Of a stretch of 62,441 nucleotides of DNA, positions 37,301 to 46,882 are shown in pieces; the first letter of the stretch is position 1, and each line of letters opens with the position of its first letter. Origin of the DNA: a virus; the IMG/VR virus record IMGVR_UViG_3300020579_000013, positions 1 through 62,441 of that record. The stretch is one strand, 5' to 3'. The notes under the pieces are model-generated. The model ran no database searches, had not been told where the DNA came from, and worked only from the letters and a program-made list of their open reading frames with translations. The position numbers and the translations under genes are program-made.

Positions 37301-40090
37301 ATGGCTGCGCCCGTTAATTTCTCGAATTCGCTCGACAATAACCGCATGGCGAATATTCGGGCGTTGCCCGTGATGCCCCGCGGCGGTTCCGGCCAGCCGA
37401 ACTACAATCCGCAGAGCGGCCTTCCTCAGCAAATGCCTTCCGTTCCCGGTCGCGCGCTCACGCGCATGCTGTCGCCGGACCAAGTTGCGCAGCGCGAGGA
37501 ACAGCAGTCTCTGGCGAATCAGCCGTCACAGAATCCTGACTGGCAGAATGATCCGAGCGTCCTTGAGATTGCCAAGCACGTCCGATACCGCATGTATGAA
37601 ATGCGGAACTTCCGTAACATGATGGGCATAGGCCAAAGGCTGATTGATGCGCTGCGAACCTACAAAGGACAGTATGATCCCGCCCGACTTCGAGACATCA
37701 AAGCATTCGGCGGATCAGACGTGTTCGCCCGGATTGTCCCCGGAAAGTGCCGCGGCGCAACGTCTCTGCTCCGTGATATCTATCTCGGAGCTGAACGACC
37801 TTGGGATATTTCGCCTACTCCAGAACCTGAAGTTCCAGGGGATATCGAGCAGGCGATCCAAGGGCTCGTAGCCGCCGAGATTGCGCAGTGCCAGAAACAG
37901 CTTCAATTGATGCAGGCCCAGGCTGCTGCGATGCAACAGGCTCAGCAGATAGCCATGCAGATGGCACCCCAGGTCGCACAGCAGAACCAGCAGATTGGTC
38001 TGAACCAACAGGCCGGAGAGGCTGGGCAAGCCATTCAGACGGCTCAGGCAGCCCAGGGCACGCAGCAGGGGCCCGCCGCCCAGGCCGGTGCCGAACACGC
38101 CGTACAGGCCGCGCAGCAGGCCCAGATGGCCGCACAGCTACCGCCGCCTCCCCAGATGCCGCCGCAGCCGGCAATGCCGCAAGGCACTCCCCAGCCGCCG
38201 CCAGGGCAGCCGTGGGCAGGTCCGCTTGCACCAGAGTCGCCCGCCGGTATGCCGGGACAGATGCCACAGATGCCGACGTCGGACCAAATCGAGGAGCGGG
38301 TCAACCAGCTTCGCGAAGCGGCACGGAAAGCGGCAAAAAAGAACGCCGTCAAGGAAGCAAAGTCTGCCGCCGAAGAGTTGGACGAGCTTCTGACAACCGG
38401 CAATTTTTATGATGCATTAGCTGAGTTTCTGATCGATTTACCGATCTTTCCGTTCGCGGCACTTAAAGGCCCGACGGTTCGAATGTGCTCCCAGGTCAAG
38501 TGGGTGAATGGCTCGCCGGTGCGCAAGCAGGTTCCCAAGATGTTCTGGAGCCGAGTTTCTCCCTTCGACCTTTACTGGACGCCCACCGCGCATAACGTAC
38601 ATGAAGCAGAATTTGTCGAACGACTTCGCCTCACGCGGGCTGACCTGCTGGCCTGTAAGGGTCTCCCCGGCTACAACGACGATGCTATTTCCCAGTGCCT
38701 CGATCGATTCCATGATCGGGGGTTTCGGGAGTGGTGGGACGTGGTTGATGTCGAGCGGGCCCTCCTCGAGAATCGCGAGGCATGGCCCCGCACCTCGAGC
38801 TCACTAATAGATACGGCGGAATACCACGGCAGTGTGTCAGGAAAGACACTAATTGAGTGGGGAATGGATCCCCAACAAGTCCCTGATCCTGAACAGGAAT
38901 ATCGCGTGACGGCCTGGTTGATCGACCGGTTTGTGATCAAAACGCAACTCGATCCGACACCCTCGCAGCGTGCTCCTTACTATGTCTCTCAGTTCGAAAA
39001 GATCCCTGGAACGATGTACGGCTATGGCCTTCCCGACCTACTGGAAGATGTCCAGACTGTCGCTAATGCTTCTTATCGCGCTCTTGTGAATAACATGGGC
39101 ATCGCCTCCGGTCCGCAGGTCGTGATCAATGACGCCGTGATGTCGCCGGGAGAAGACGATGCGATGTATCCCTGGAAGCGCTGGCACGTCAGTTACGATC
39201 CGATGATGGCATCCAGCGGTATGCAGCCGATTTCGTTTTACCAGCCCGATTCGCGCGCGCAGGAGATCCAGGGCCTGATTGCAAATCTGAACCTGATGGC
39301 CGATGATGTGTCGGCAATTCCCCGCTATATGACGGGTGGATCGCAAGGTGGCGGCGCGGGCCGCACCGCATCTGGTTTGTCGATGCTGATGTCGAACGCT
39401 GCCAAGACCCTGCAGAATGTGGCTGCTTCGATCGACCGCGACGTCTTCGAACCATTGCTGAAACACCTCTACGAAACGATTATGCTCACGATGCCGGGCG
39501 TGTTCCGCGGCGACGAGAGCGTTGTTGTGAAGGGTGTGACGTACGCTGTGAAGCGTGAACAGGATCGCACGCGACAGCTCGAGTTCCTAAACATGACGTC
39601 GAACCCGACGGACATGAAGATCGTCGGAATCTCCGGACGGTCCAAGGTTCTCGGCGCGGTGGCGAATTCGATCGGTCTCGACTGGGACAATATCGTTCCG
39701 GACGATGCCTCGATGGAAGCGGCACAGGCCCAACAGCAGCAGGTGGAGCAGCAAGAACAGGAAGCGCACGAGCAGCAGATGGCGGCTCAGGCGCAAGCTC
39801 GGACGCTCGAAGCGATGGAGCACGCGAATTTGTACGCAGCGCAGGCGCAGCTACAGGTGCCGCTACCGGGAACTCCGGGGCAGCACACAGCTTCGCCTCT
39901 ACCGCCGCCGGGGCCGCAGCAAAATGGCGCGGCCGCCGCAGCGATACCGCCGCGAAACCCGCATGGGATGTCGCACGGCGGCATGTATGCAGGGCAGAAG
40001 CCGCATCCGAAGGGCAGCCTGACGACGGCACAGTTGAATGGAACCCAGCAACCGTTTGCGCGGCGGCCGGGAATGAAACCAGGAGCGTGA
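37301..40090 (+). CDS. Portal protein with long Gln/Ala/Pro insert
   Basis: A 929-residue portal. The N-terminal domain (Y-R-M-Y-E-M-R-N-F-R-N-M-M; A-F-G-G-S-D-V-F-A-R-I-V-P) is followed by a low-complexity Gln/Ala/Pro region at about residues 190-330. The wing/stem core contains F-W-S-R-V-S-P-F-D-L-Y-W-T-P, P-G-T-M-Y-G-Y-G-L-P-D-L-L and R-T-A-S-G-L-S-M-L-M-S-N-A-A-K, a portal-type motif. The C-terminus is Gln-rich. It forms the dodecameric DNA channel. Confidence 0.85.
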   Translation: MAAPVNFSNSLDNNRMANIRALPVMPRGGSGQPNYNPQSGLPQQMPSVPGRALTRMLSPDQVAQREEQQSLANQPSQNPDWQNDPSVLEIAKHVRYRMYEMRNFRNMMGIGQRLIDALRTYKGQYDPARLRDIKAFGGSDVFARIVPGKCRGATSLLRDIYLGAERPWDISPTPEPEVPGDIEQAIQGLVAAEIAQCQKQLQLMQAQAAAMQQAQQIAMQMAPQVAQQNQQIGLNQQAGEAGQAIQTAQAAQGTQQGPAAQAGAEHAVQAAQQAQMAAQLPPPPQMPPQPAMPQGTPQPPPGQPWAGPLAPESPAGMPGQMPQMPTSDQIEERVNQLREAARKAAKKNAVKEAKSAAEELDELLTTGNFYDALAEFLIDLPIFPFAALKGPTVRMCSQVKWVNGSPVRKQVPKMFWSRVSPFDLYWTPTAHNVHEAEFVERLRLTRADLLACKGLPGYNDDAISQCLDRFHDRGFREWWDVVDVERALLENREAWPRTSSSLIDTAEYHGSVSGKTLIEWGMDPQQVPDPEQEYRVTAWLIDRFVIKTQLDPTPSQRAPYYVSQFEKIPGTMYGYGLPDLLEDVQTVANASYRALVNNMGIASGPQVVINDAVMSPGEDDAMYPWKRWHVSYDPMMASSGMQPISFYQPDSRAQEIQGLIANLNLMADDVSAIPRYMTGGSQGGGAGRTASGLSMLMSNAAKTLQNVAASIDRDVFEPLLKHLYETIMLTMPGVFRGDESVVVKGVTYAVKREQDRTRQLEFLNMTSNPTDMKIVGISGRSKVLGAVANSIGLDWDNIVPDDASMEAAQAQQQQVEQQEQEAHEQQMAAQAQARTLEAMEHANLYAAQAQLQVPLPGTPGQHTASPLPPPGPQQNGAAAAAIPPRNPHGMSHGGMYAGQKPHPKGSLTTAQLNGTQQPFARRPGMKPGA

Positions 40091-40091
40091 C

Positions 40092-40526
40092 ATGCAGAAA
40101 AAGCACACATTTAGCCCGAACCACAAAGTGGTCACGGATTCGAAGCACAACTTTCATCCGCACGGCGCACCGACAACGGCGAGCATGGGCGCACCCCCGA
40201 AGTCGATTGGCGGCGGTGGGGGCGAGCAACCCGGTGGCGATGCTGACGGTGACAACGACGGAACTCAGGGCGGCAATACGAGCGGCCTGAATTTCTGCAA
40301 CGGCGGCATGAAGTATGCCGATGGTGGCAACATTTTTGAGCGCGCTGGCGAAGCCGTAAGCCGCGGCGCCGACAAGCTGTTCAATAGCGCGTCGAATCAG
40401 TATGATACCGCGCATACGAAGCCCTCTATGCCGCTTGCGGCGGAGGATCAGTCCAGCCCCGGTGCTGGTGTCGGTGGCGCACAGCGCACCAAAAATCAGA
40501 TGGATGAAGCGGACAAGGCAGGCTGA
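40092..40526 (+). CDS. Gly-rich small structural protein (144 aa)
   Basis: Begins with basic H-T-F-S-P-N-H-K-V-V-T-D-S-K-H, then Gly/Asp-rich linkers and C-N-G-G-M-K-Y-A-D-G-G. The Y-A-D-G-G element recurs in the later internal proteins. Probably head-associated. Confidence 0.6.
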   Translation: MQKKHTFSPNHKVVTDSKHNFHPHGAPTTASMGAPPKSIGGGGGEQPGGDADGDNDGTQGGNTSGLNFCNGGMKYADGGNIFERAGEAVSRGADKLFNSASNQYDTAHTKPSMPLAAEDQSSPGAGVGGAQRTKNQMDEADKAG

Positions 40527-40527
40527 A

Positions 40528-40800
40528 ATGATCAAGAAACAACCTGACGAAGACAAAGTGCATAAGCTCGTCAACGAGTTTAGCGGCGGCGATCCTTCTC
40601 CTACATGGGAGGATAAGCTGAAGAATCAGATGGGCTACGGCCGGACATCCGACCTGGCGAAGAAGATCCATGGTTGGAGTAGCGGCGGCGACAAGCACGG
40701 CGCGCAAGACCAGGAACAACTGTTATCTGACTTGGGCGTGAAATCCACGACTGAAAGTGATCGTCCGGAGAAAGCAGCCGGCAGCAAGAAGATCGTTTAA
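40528..40800 (+). CDS. Hypothetical head-module protein (90 aa)
   Basis: A charged, mostly disordered protein: P-D-E-D-K-V-H-K-L-V-N-E-F-S, then W-E-D-K-L-K-N-Q-M-G-Y-G. It lies in the portal-capsid gap, where scaffold and head-accessory genes sit. Confidence 0.58.
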   Translation: MIKKQPDEDKVHKLVNEFSGGDPSPTWEDKLKNQMGYGRTSDLAKKIHGWSSGGDKHGAQDQEQLLSDLGVKSTTESDRPEKAAGSKKIV

Positions 40801-40813
40801 CCAGGAGATCGAA

Positions 40814-41209
40814 ATGGGTAAGATTGACGAGAATGTATACAAGGGCGCCGGCTCCAAGTCCAGTCAGGATGAAGACGCAGGCTCCAACAAAAAGAAGGAT
40901 GGCGGCGGTTCTACGAAGACCTCCCCTCCGGCTATGGAGAAGGACTCGCATGCTGCCAGCCCCGGCAAGAGCAAGTTCTACGGTCCGACCGACGGTAACG
41001 CGGATCGGAACGTCGACCTGACTGACGCAGACGGCGGCGGAAGCGGCGAGAGCCATCCGTATAGCTGCGACAGTCCGTTCATCGGCGAGACGAAGGGCAA
41101 TAAAGATCGCCCGAGCGATATCTCGCGCGGCACCGGTGGTAAGGAAGGCGGCAAGTATATCGCCGGCCGTGGCAACAAGGTGTTCAAAGGCAACAAGGGT
41201 GGTTTCTAA
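40814..41209 (+). CDS. Hypothetical head-module protein (131 aa)
   Basis: Hydrophilic Lys/Gly/Ser/Asp-rich chain (Y-K-G-A-G-S-K-S-S-Q-D-E-D; G-R-G-N-K-V-F-K-G-N-K-G-G-F). AGGAG precedes the ATG. Likely disordered; no family recognised. Confidence 0.58.
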   Translation: MGKIDENVYKGAGSKSSQDEDAGSNKKKDGGGSTKTSPPAMEKDSHAASPGKSKFYGPTDGNADRNVDLTDADGGGSGESHPYSCDSPFIGETKGNKDRPSDISRGTGGKEGGKYIAGRGNKVFKGNKGGF

Positions 41210-41212
41210 CCC

Positions 41213-41515
41213 GTGAAGCTGACAGTCGAGCTGGCGGACGCAATACTTAAGCTGCGTCCGTATCCAGCGTTTCAGAAGTTTTTGGAAGGAATCAATCAAG
41301 ACGGCATCGAAGCAATGCTGAATCTTGTGAAGGCCCGAGGTGACGCTATCGGACCGTTGCAAGGTAAGGCAGAGGAAGCTCAGAGCATCCTCGGCGCGGT
41401 CGGGCAGGCTGATCAATTCCTAGAGAAGATCGCAGCGAATCAACAACGTAACACAGGAGAAGACGGCCATGTCCGCTCTACCAAACCGCATCAGGCAGCA
41501 AGCAGAATTAGCTAA
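41213..41515 (+). CDS. Small helical head-module protein (100 aa)
   Basis: GTG start. Helical core V-E-L-A-D-A-I-L-K-L and Q-D-G-I-E-A-M-L-N-L-V-K-A-R. The last about 17 residues overlap the scaffold gene. Confidence 0.6.
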   Translation: MKLTVELADAILKLRPYPAFQKFLEGINQDGIEAMLNLVKARGDAIGPLQGKAEEAQSILGAVGQADQFLEKIAANQQRNTGEDGHVRSTKPHQAASRIS

Positions 41516-42635
41516 CCAACTCGCCGCCAAGGCGAAATCCGGCACGCTCACGCTCGAAGATATGAACGCGACGTCGCCGGCCGCCGCCCCGCAAGGGCAG
41601 CAACCAATGCCGTCGACATTCCAGCCGCAGCCGGCCGGAGAAGTCGTCCCCGGTCTCGGCACTCCCGGATTCAATCCGCAGCCACCCGACAAACCAAACG
41701 CCGCGCAGGCTCGCGCGCCGGCGCCCGCGGCGGCCCCAGCCGACGATCAGGCGGAGCACCGCTACCGTGTACTGCAGGGCAAATATAACGCTGAGGTTCC
41801 CCGCCTGCAGTCGCAGCTGAAGGACCAGCAGCAACGGTTCGAAGCCATGCAGAACCAGCTCTCGGCGACGCAAAACCTGCTCGCGAGCTTGGGAACGCAG
41901 CAGGCACAGCCGCCTCATTTGGTGCAACCAGCACCCCAACCGAGTCTCGTAACACCTAAAGAAGTGACCGAGTTCGGTGCCGATCTTTACGATTTTGTGA
42001 AGCGTGCAGCCCAAGAAGTGGTCGCGCCTCAAGTTCACTCCCTCGAGGAGCGATTCCGTCCTGTAGCACAGACCGTCCAGCAACTTGCTCCCGCTGTTCA
42101 GCAAAACCGGGAAGACACCGCGCGGACGTCGGCCGATGTGGCCCACGAAAAGATGTGCAATGGGCTGGATGATCTCGCCGCGGGATGGGAGACGATCAAT
42201 ACGTCTCCTGAGTTCCAGGCATGGCTCGACGAAGTAGACCCCTATGCAGGGGCGAAACGTGGTGCTATGCTGGCTCAAGCGTATGGAAGTGGTGACGTTA
42301 CCCGCGTCGCGCATTTCTTTACAGGCTTTCAGAAAGAACACGCAGCCGTAGCTCCCAGTGGGCAGCAGCCGCAGCCGGCAGCGCAGGGCACAAATCCTGG
42401 CGCTACACCGAATGTGAGTCTCGCATCCCTGGCAGCACCGGGCACCGGAGTCGGTGGTCCTGGAGCAGGCAGCACTCCTAACGAGTCTGGTCAACAACGG
42501 GTTTACACCCAGTCCGAGATAGCTGCTTTCTATACGGATGTTCGAAAAGGCGCGTACCGCGGCAGAGATGCTGACAAGGTCGCGATTGAAAAGGACATCT
42601 TCTTAGCGCAGAAACAGGGCAGGGTACGTCCGTAA
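41469..42635 (+). CDS. Putative scaffolding protein
   Basis: A 388-residue protein just before the major capsid gene. It has Pro/Ala/Gln-rich disordered ends and a coiled-coil centre (L-Q-S-Q-L-K-D-Q-Q-Q-R-F-E-A-M-Q-N-Q-L). A short structured end F-Y-T-D-V-R-K-G-A-Y-R-G-R closes it. Such features and position are typical of procapsid scaffolds. Confidence 0.75.
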   Translation: MSALPNRIRQQAELANQLAAKAKSGTLTLEDMNATSPAAAPQGQQPMPSTFQPQPAGEVVPGLGTPGFNPQPPDKPNAAQARAPAPAAAPADDQAEHRYRVLQGKYNAEVPRLQSQLKDQQQRFEAMQNQLSATQNLLASLGTQQAQPPHLVQPAPQPSLVTPKEVTEFGADLYDFVKRAAQEVVAPQVHSLEERFRPVAQTVQQLAPAVQQNREDTARTSADVAHEKMCNGLDDLAAGWETINTSPEFQAWLDEVDPYAGAKRGAMLAQAYGSGDVTRVAHFFTGFQKEHAAVAPSGQQPQPAAQGTNPGATPNVSLASLAAPGTGVGGPGAGSTPNESGQQRVYTQSEIAAFYTDVRKGAYRGRDADKVAIEKDIFLAQKQGRVRP

Positions 42636-42664
42636 CAAGATTTTTGTGATAGGAGTTTCCTGAC

Positions 42665-43642
42665 ATGACTACTGTATATCCGGTTTCAGCCGCCCCTTGG
42701 GTTGGCCAAAACCCGAACCCGGCCTATAGCGGCATTTTTATTCCGCAAATTTGGTCGGGAAAGTTGGTTGAGAAGTTCTACGCGGCCACCGTGCTCGCGG
42801 CGATTTCGAACACCGACTATGAGGGCGAGATCAAGAATTTCGGCGATACGGTGAACATCCGTACCCGTCCGACGATCGTGATTTCCGACTACCAAGTCGA
42901 CCAAGATCTCTCGGTTCAGCGTCCGTCCAGCAACCTGGTCGTTCTGCAGATCAACAACGGCAAGTACTTCAACGTCGCCCTCGATGACGTGATGGAAGTG
43001 CAGTCGGACATCGATCTGATGAACATCTGGGCGCAGGATGCCGCAGAGCAGATGAAGATCGCCGTCGACACGTCAGTGTTGAGCTACCTCAGCACCACGA
43101 CCGACATCGCTTCCACCAACTACGGTTTGACCGCCGGTGCGATTACTGCGGCTCTGAACATGGGTACGACCGCGTCCCCCGTGACGATCTCCAGCAATCC
43201 GGCCACGTCCAACACCTACGTTCTGAACTTCATCACCCAGGCGGGGCAGGTTCTGGACGAAGCCAACATCCCGGAGTCGGGTCGTTGGATGGTGATTCCG
43301 TCGTGGATGGCATCGTTGATCAAGCAGTCCGACTTGCGGAATGCGTCGATCGCCGGTGACATGACTTCGATTCTCCGGAATGGCCGGTTGGGCGAAATCG
43401 ACCGCTTTACGCTGTACTACAGCAACTTGTTGCCGACTGGCGACACGAGCGGTACCGCGTACTCGGTGTTCTTCGGCGTGCCCGCGGCGCTGACGTTCGC
43501 TGCCCAGTTCACCAAGATGGAAACGATCCGCTCCGAGCGTTCGTTCTCCAACCTGGTTCGTGGTCTGCAGGTGTACGGCTTCAAGGTCGTCACTGCGGTC
43601 GCGATGGGTCGCGCGTGGTTGATCAATGGTCTGAACACGTAA
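42665..43642 (+). CDS. Major capsid protein
   Basis: A 325-residue protein with typical HK97-fold elements: F-G-D-T-V-N-I-R-T-R-P-T-I (E-loop/strand), Q-D-A-A-E-Q-M-K-I-A-V-D-T-S-V-L (spine helix), and P-E-S-G-R-W-M-V-I-P-S-W-M (P-domain). It is most like P22-coat or related podovirus capsid proteins. AGGAG lies upstream, and a strong hairpin follows, as expected for a highly expressed gene. Confidence 0.9.
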   Translation: MTTVYPVSAAPWVGQNPNPAYSGIFIPQIWSGKLVEKFYAATVLAAISNTDYEGEIKNFGDTVNIRTRPTIVISDYQVDQDLSVQRPSSNLVVLQINNGKYFNVALDDVMEVQSDIDLMNIWAQDAAEQMKIAVDTSVLSYLSTTTDIASTNYGLTAGAITAALNMGTTASPVTISSNPATSNTYVLNFITQAGQVLDEANIPESGRWMVIPSWMASLIKQSDLRNASIAGDMTSILRNGRLGEIDRFTLYYSNLLPTGDTSGTAYSVFFGVPAALTFAAQFTKMETIRSERSFSNLVRGLQVYGFKVVTAVAMGRAWLINGLNT

Positions 43643-43656
43643 GAGTGATGTAATAA

Positions 43657-43685
43657 GCCCCCCGGTCCTCGCTTGGACCGGGGGC
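43657..43685 (+). terminator. Stem-loop after the major capsid gene
   Basis: GCCCCCCGGTCC, loop TCGCTT, GGACCGGGGGC; no U-tract follows, so it may stabilise mRNA or partly attenuate rather than terminate. Confidence 0.65.
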
Positions 43686-43704
43686 AATCTAAGCGGAGAA
43701 TCAC

Positions 43705-44097
43705 GTGACGACGACTCTTACCTATCAGGCACTCCTGACTGAAGCACGAGAAATTCTCCAAGACGTAAACACCGATCCCACCCTCCAGCGGTATCCGGAT
43801 CAGACTCTCGTCAGTATTTTCAATCGTGGCCTGCAAGAGCTTTATCGCCTGCGGCCGGATGCCTTCTATGACTTCTGGGATCCTCCAGCATCGGACTTCG
43901 ACGTACCCATGATCGTGATCACGGCACAGACCGGCGGTGTCCTGTGGACGTCCGTATTCGAGCTACCAATGATGTTTTACGATCCGCTCGTGAATTGGGT
44001 CATCGGAACAGTTGAAGCCATCGATGATGAGTTCAGTGAGGATGCCCGCTCGACTGCCTTCCGGGCCTTCTTCAAACAGCAGGTGGTCGGCCTATGA
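43705..44097 (+). CDS. Head-tail connector protein 1 (130 aa)
   Basis: GTG start. Mixed helical protein with E-A-R-E-I-L-Q-D and R-Y-P-D-Q-T-L-V-S-I-F-N-R-G-L-Q-E-L-Y-R-L-R-P-D, a pattern of phage adaptor (DUF6682/gp6-like) proteins. It joins portal to tail. Confidence 0.68.
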   Translation: MTTTLTYQALLTEAREILQDVNTDPTLQRYPDQTLVSIFNRGLQELYRLRPDAFYDFWDPPASDFDVPMIVITAQTGGVLWTSVFELPMMFYDPLVNWVIGTVEAIDDEFSEDARSTAFRAFFKQQVVGL

Positions 44098-44804
44098 CAC
44101 AGAATGCACAAGTCGTCGCCTCCGGCGCCGAAGGCCAGGCAAATCTCAATTTGTGGCTCCAGGATATGGCGCCATGGGTCCCTGGTGCGCACCGTAGTGT
44201 ACTGAAGCGACAATTGATTCTCGCTGTGCGCGAATTCTTCGAGCAGTCCTGGGCGTGGCGCGCGGAGATCGGACCGATCCCCGTGGAGACCAATCAGTCC
44301 AGCTACATGCTTTCGCCATTTAACTCTACGACCGACGTGGTCGGCGTGATCTGGGCGACCGTCAACGGTGCGCCGCTGAACCCGCTCAGCGCGTCTCCGC
44401 CGCCTTCGCAGAATGGCCAGCCGTTCGCCGATACTCCGACGGGCTACTGGCTGCCGCGGCCGGACATCATCCAGCTCTACCCGATACCGAACATCACCAG
44501 CGTACCGCAGAACCTCACGGTGCTGTGCGCGCTGCGTCCGAAGATGAGCGTTACCCAGGTCCCCAAGATCTGCGTGACGGACTTCTACGAGGCCATCCTG
44601 AACGGTGCGCTCTATCGGATGCTGAACCAGCCCGCGAAGCCGTATTCGAACCCTACCCTGGCAGCCTATTTCGAGACGCGCTTCCGTAAAGACATCGGCG
44701 TCTATGCCGGAAAGGCCAAGAAAGGATTCGCTAACGGTGCGAGCTGGCGCTTCCCGTACTTCGGTAATGGCCGGCTCAATTACTGGGGCGGAGGTGTGCG
44801 ATGA
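44094..44804 (+). CDS. Head-tail connector / tail tube adaptor (236 aa)
   Basis: Beta-rich protein with L-I-L-A-V-R-E-F-F-E-Q-S-W-A-W-R-A and P-R-P-D-I-I-Q-L-Y-P-I-P, then D-F-Y-E-A-I-L-N-G-A-L-Y-R-M. Coupled by ATGA on both sides; family character and position suggest a connector of podovirus type. Confidence 0.65.
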   Translation: MTQNAQVVASGAEGQANLNLWLQDMAPWVPGAHRSVLKRQLILAVREFFEQSWAWRAEIGPIPVETNQSSYMLSPFNSTTDVVGVIWATVNGAPLNPLSASPPPSQNGQPFADTPTGYWLPRPDIIQLYPIPNITSVPQNLTVLCALRPKMSVTQVPKICVTDFYEAILNGALYRMLNQPAKPYSNPTLAAYFETRFRKDIGVYAGKAKKGFANGASWRFPYFGNGRLNYWGGGVR

Positions 44805-45217
44805 GCTCTCGCTCGCAGATCTACCCGCTCGCGCGGCAGTTGTTCGTTAATGCCGGACTGGACTGGGCCACGTCCAACGTCAAGGCGCTTCTGCTCGCCG
44901 CGGCGTACACGCCGGACTTCACGCAGGGATATCTCTCGGGAATTCCTTCGGCGTTCATTCTGGCCACCTCCGGCAATATCGCCGGCAAGACCGGCGCCAA
45001 TGGTTTGCTGGACGGTAACACTACGAGCTTTGGCGTTGTCTCGAGTACGGCGAAGGCTGGTTACATCCTGCTATACAAAGATACCGGCGTCCCTTCGACG
45101 TCGCCACTGATCTTGTTTCTTGACAGCCCGGACATTTCCGGCATGCCGCAGATGCTCACCGGCCTGCAGTACTTCCTCTACAAGAACCTGACCTACGGCG
45201 GTTGGGCTAGGTTGTAG
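44801..45217 (+). CDS. Virion protein, tail module (138 aa)
   Basis: A beta-rich Ala/Gly/Ser protein with A-R-Q-L-F-V-N-A-G-L-D-W-A and V-K-A-L-L-L-A-A-A-Y-T-P-D-F, a form found in phage tail or decoration proteins. Exact role unclear. Confidence 0.58.
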   Translation: MSSRSQIYPLARQLFVNAGLDWATSNVKALLLAAAYTPDFTQGYLSGIPSAFILATSGNIAGKTGANGLLDGNTTSFGVVSSTAKAGYILLYKDTGVPSTSPLILFLDSPDISGMPQMLTGLQYFLYKNLTYGGWARL

Positions 45218-45219
45218 CG

Positions 45220-46872
45220 ATGGCCTGCGATCCAAATTTTAGTCAGGTAAGTTTGCTGCTCCATTGTGATGGCACGAATGGTTCAACATCGTTTCCAGAT
45301 TCGTCGAGTGTCGGTAATGTGATGACGGCAGCCGGTACGGCAGCTGTGACCACCACAAACCCCGCTTTTGGAACTGGCTCCTTATTGGTGACCGGCAACA
45401 GCGTCAGCGGGAACGATATAAGTACGCCGATAACCACTAACGGTCCGCTCGATTTAGTGACAGCAACGGTAGACTTTACTATCGAGTTTTTGGTGTATCT
45501 GAACGACCCCACTCACCCTTACGCTAGTTTGATGGCCGCGGGATATTCATTTGGCAATGGATGGGTGCTGGATATAGAACCTAACGGGGCGAACATCACC
45601 CTGATAGCTCGTTTTGGCACCACATCGCTTTTTGCCAATGTACCAATTACAAATTTTCCTACGCAGGTATGGACCGCAGTTGCGTTTGTACGTCAAGGAA
45701 ATGTTTTCGGGTTGTGGATAGCCGGCACAGCGGAAAATTTTGTCACTTATACGGGAAGCATGGGGTCTCCTGGATCTACTCTACTAATAGGCGCCGGACC
45801 ATTAGTAAATGTCTCCGAGAACATTCAGTTCGATGAGATTAGAATTACTAAGGGATTCGCGCGATACACACCAGGAACTAGCTATAGCCAACAAACTGCA
45901 GCGTTTCCCGACGGTGCCTGCGCCGTAGTTCCTAATGTTGTTGGTGATGTGTTGGCAGTTGGTGAGGCCGCCATTATCGCCGCCGGGCTGACGGTTGGAA
46001 CCGTCACTCCGGGAACTAGCCTGACAGTTCCGTATGGCGACATTATTAGTCAGAACCCCGTTGGCGGCACCCAAGAAATTACTGGCTTTCCGGTCAATCT
46101 TGTTTGGTCGGTCGGGGATACCTTCACCGCCCCGGTTCTCTCCGGATCGATCCCAAATCCGACTACACAGCCCAATGTGGGCGTTCTCACGTGGACGCAG
46201 TCCCTTGCTGGTTCGATACCCGCAACTGGCTATGATATCTACCGTAATGGCGTATCGATCGCGACGGTGGGAGCAGTTCTCACTTACACGGATACGGTGC
46301 CATTGTTGGGCACATACACCTACAACGTGGCGGCTTACGACTCGACCATGCCGGGAGATGTTTCGCCGCTCTCCAATACGGTGCCGCTCAACTATGCGGG
46401 CCCGGTCTACGCCTTCATAAACACCGTTTTTGATGAAGCTATTTTTGGAGCCTACTTCGGCGGCCAGCTGAATCTGGTAGAGTTCACCTATATGCCGGGG
46501 CGCACGCCCTTCGTGGAAGGAGCGACTAACTTGATCATCAATCGATACAAACAGGAGCCGGGCGACGTTCGCGCCCGCGGAGTGGACTTTACCCAATTCG
46601 TCGTTCCTGGCGAATTATTGCAGGCGGTGTCTGTAGAGAGCATCAGTGCGCAGGGTGTTCCGCAGCAGTTGACGAATCCGCTCGTGACGCCGCTTGTCGT
46701 GAGTAATCTTGTGATTGATCCTGTTACGAATCTTATATTCGGGTATACCGTTTCCGGTGGCCAAAATGGCATCGAGTACACTATCCAATTTGAGACGACG
46801 ACCAACATTCAGACCACGATGCTCGAGGAAATCTTCTCGATCAACATCCTCGTCGAAGATAGTTTTCCTTAA
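45220..46872 (+). CDS. Tail adhesin: LamG-like, PASTA and fibronectin-III domains
   Basis: A 550-residue surface protein. Residues about 8-225 form a concanavalin A/LamG-like lectin domain (S-L-L-L-H-C-D-G-T-N-G-S; F-D-E-I-R-I-T-K-G). Residues about 235-300 read as a PASTA domain (V-P-N-V-V-G-D ... G-D-I-I-S-Q-N-P-V-G-G). Then comes a fibronectin-III-like domain (G-Y-D-I-Y-R-N-G-V-S; Y-T-Y-N-V-A-A-Y-D). The last 130 residues are unassigned. Likely cell-surface or peptidoglycan contact. Confidence 0.75.
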   Translation: MACDPNFSQVSLLLHCDGTNGSTSFPDSSSVGNVMTAAGTAAVTTTNPAFGTGSLLVTGNSVSGNDISTPITTNGPLDLVTATVDFTIEFLVYLNDPTHPYASLMAAGYSFGNGWVLDIEPNGANITLIARFGTTSLFANVPITNFPTQVWTAVAFVRQGNVFGLWIAGTAENFVTYTGSMGSPGSTLLIGAGPLVNVSENIQFDEIRITKGFARYTPGTSYSQQTAAFPDGACAVVPNVVGDVLAVGEAAIIAAGLTVGTVTPGTSLTVPYGDIISQNPVGGTQEITGFPVNLVWSVGDTFTAPVLSGSIPNPTTQPNVGVLTWTQSLAGSIPATGYDIYRNGVSIATVGAVLTYTDTVPLLGTYTYNVAAYDSTMPGDVSPLSNTVPLNYAGPVYAFINTVFDEAIFGAYFGGQLNLVEFTYMPGRTPFVEGATNLIINRYKQEPGDVRARGVDFTQFVVPGELLQAVSVESISAQGVPQQLTNPLVTPLVVSNLVIDPVTNLIFGYTVSGGQNGIEYTIQFETTTNIQTTMLEEIFSINILVEDSFP

Positions 46873-46882
46873 GGAGTAGCCA

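Noticed and set aside
39486-40574. 362-residue leftward ORF antisense to the portal
   Set aside because: Shadow of the Gln/Ala/Pro-rich portal end; composition is Arg/Ala/Ser-rich without domains.
41508-42497. 329-residue leftward ORF antisense to the scaffold gene
   Set aside because: Shadow frame, Arg/Leu-rich, no motifs; the rightward scaffold fits position and composition.
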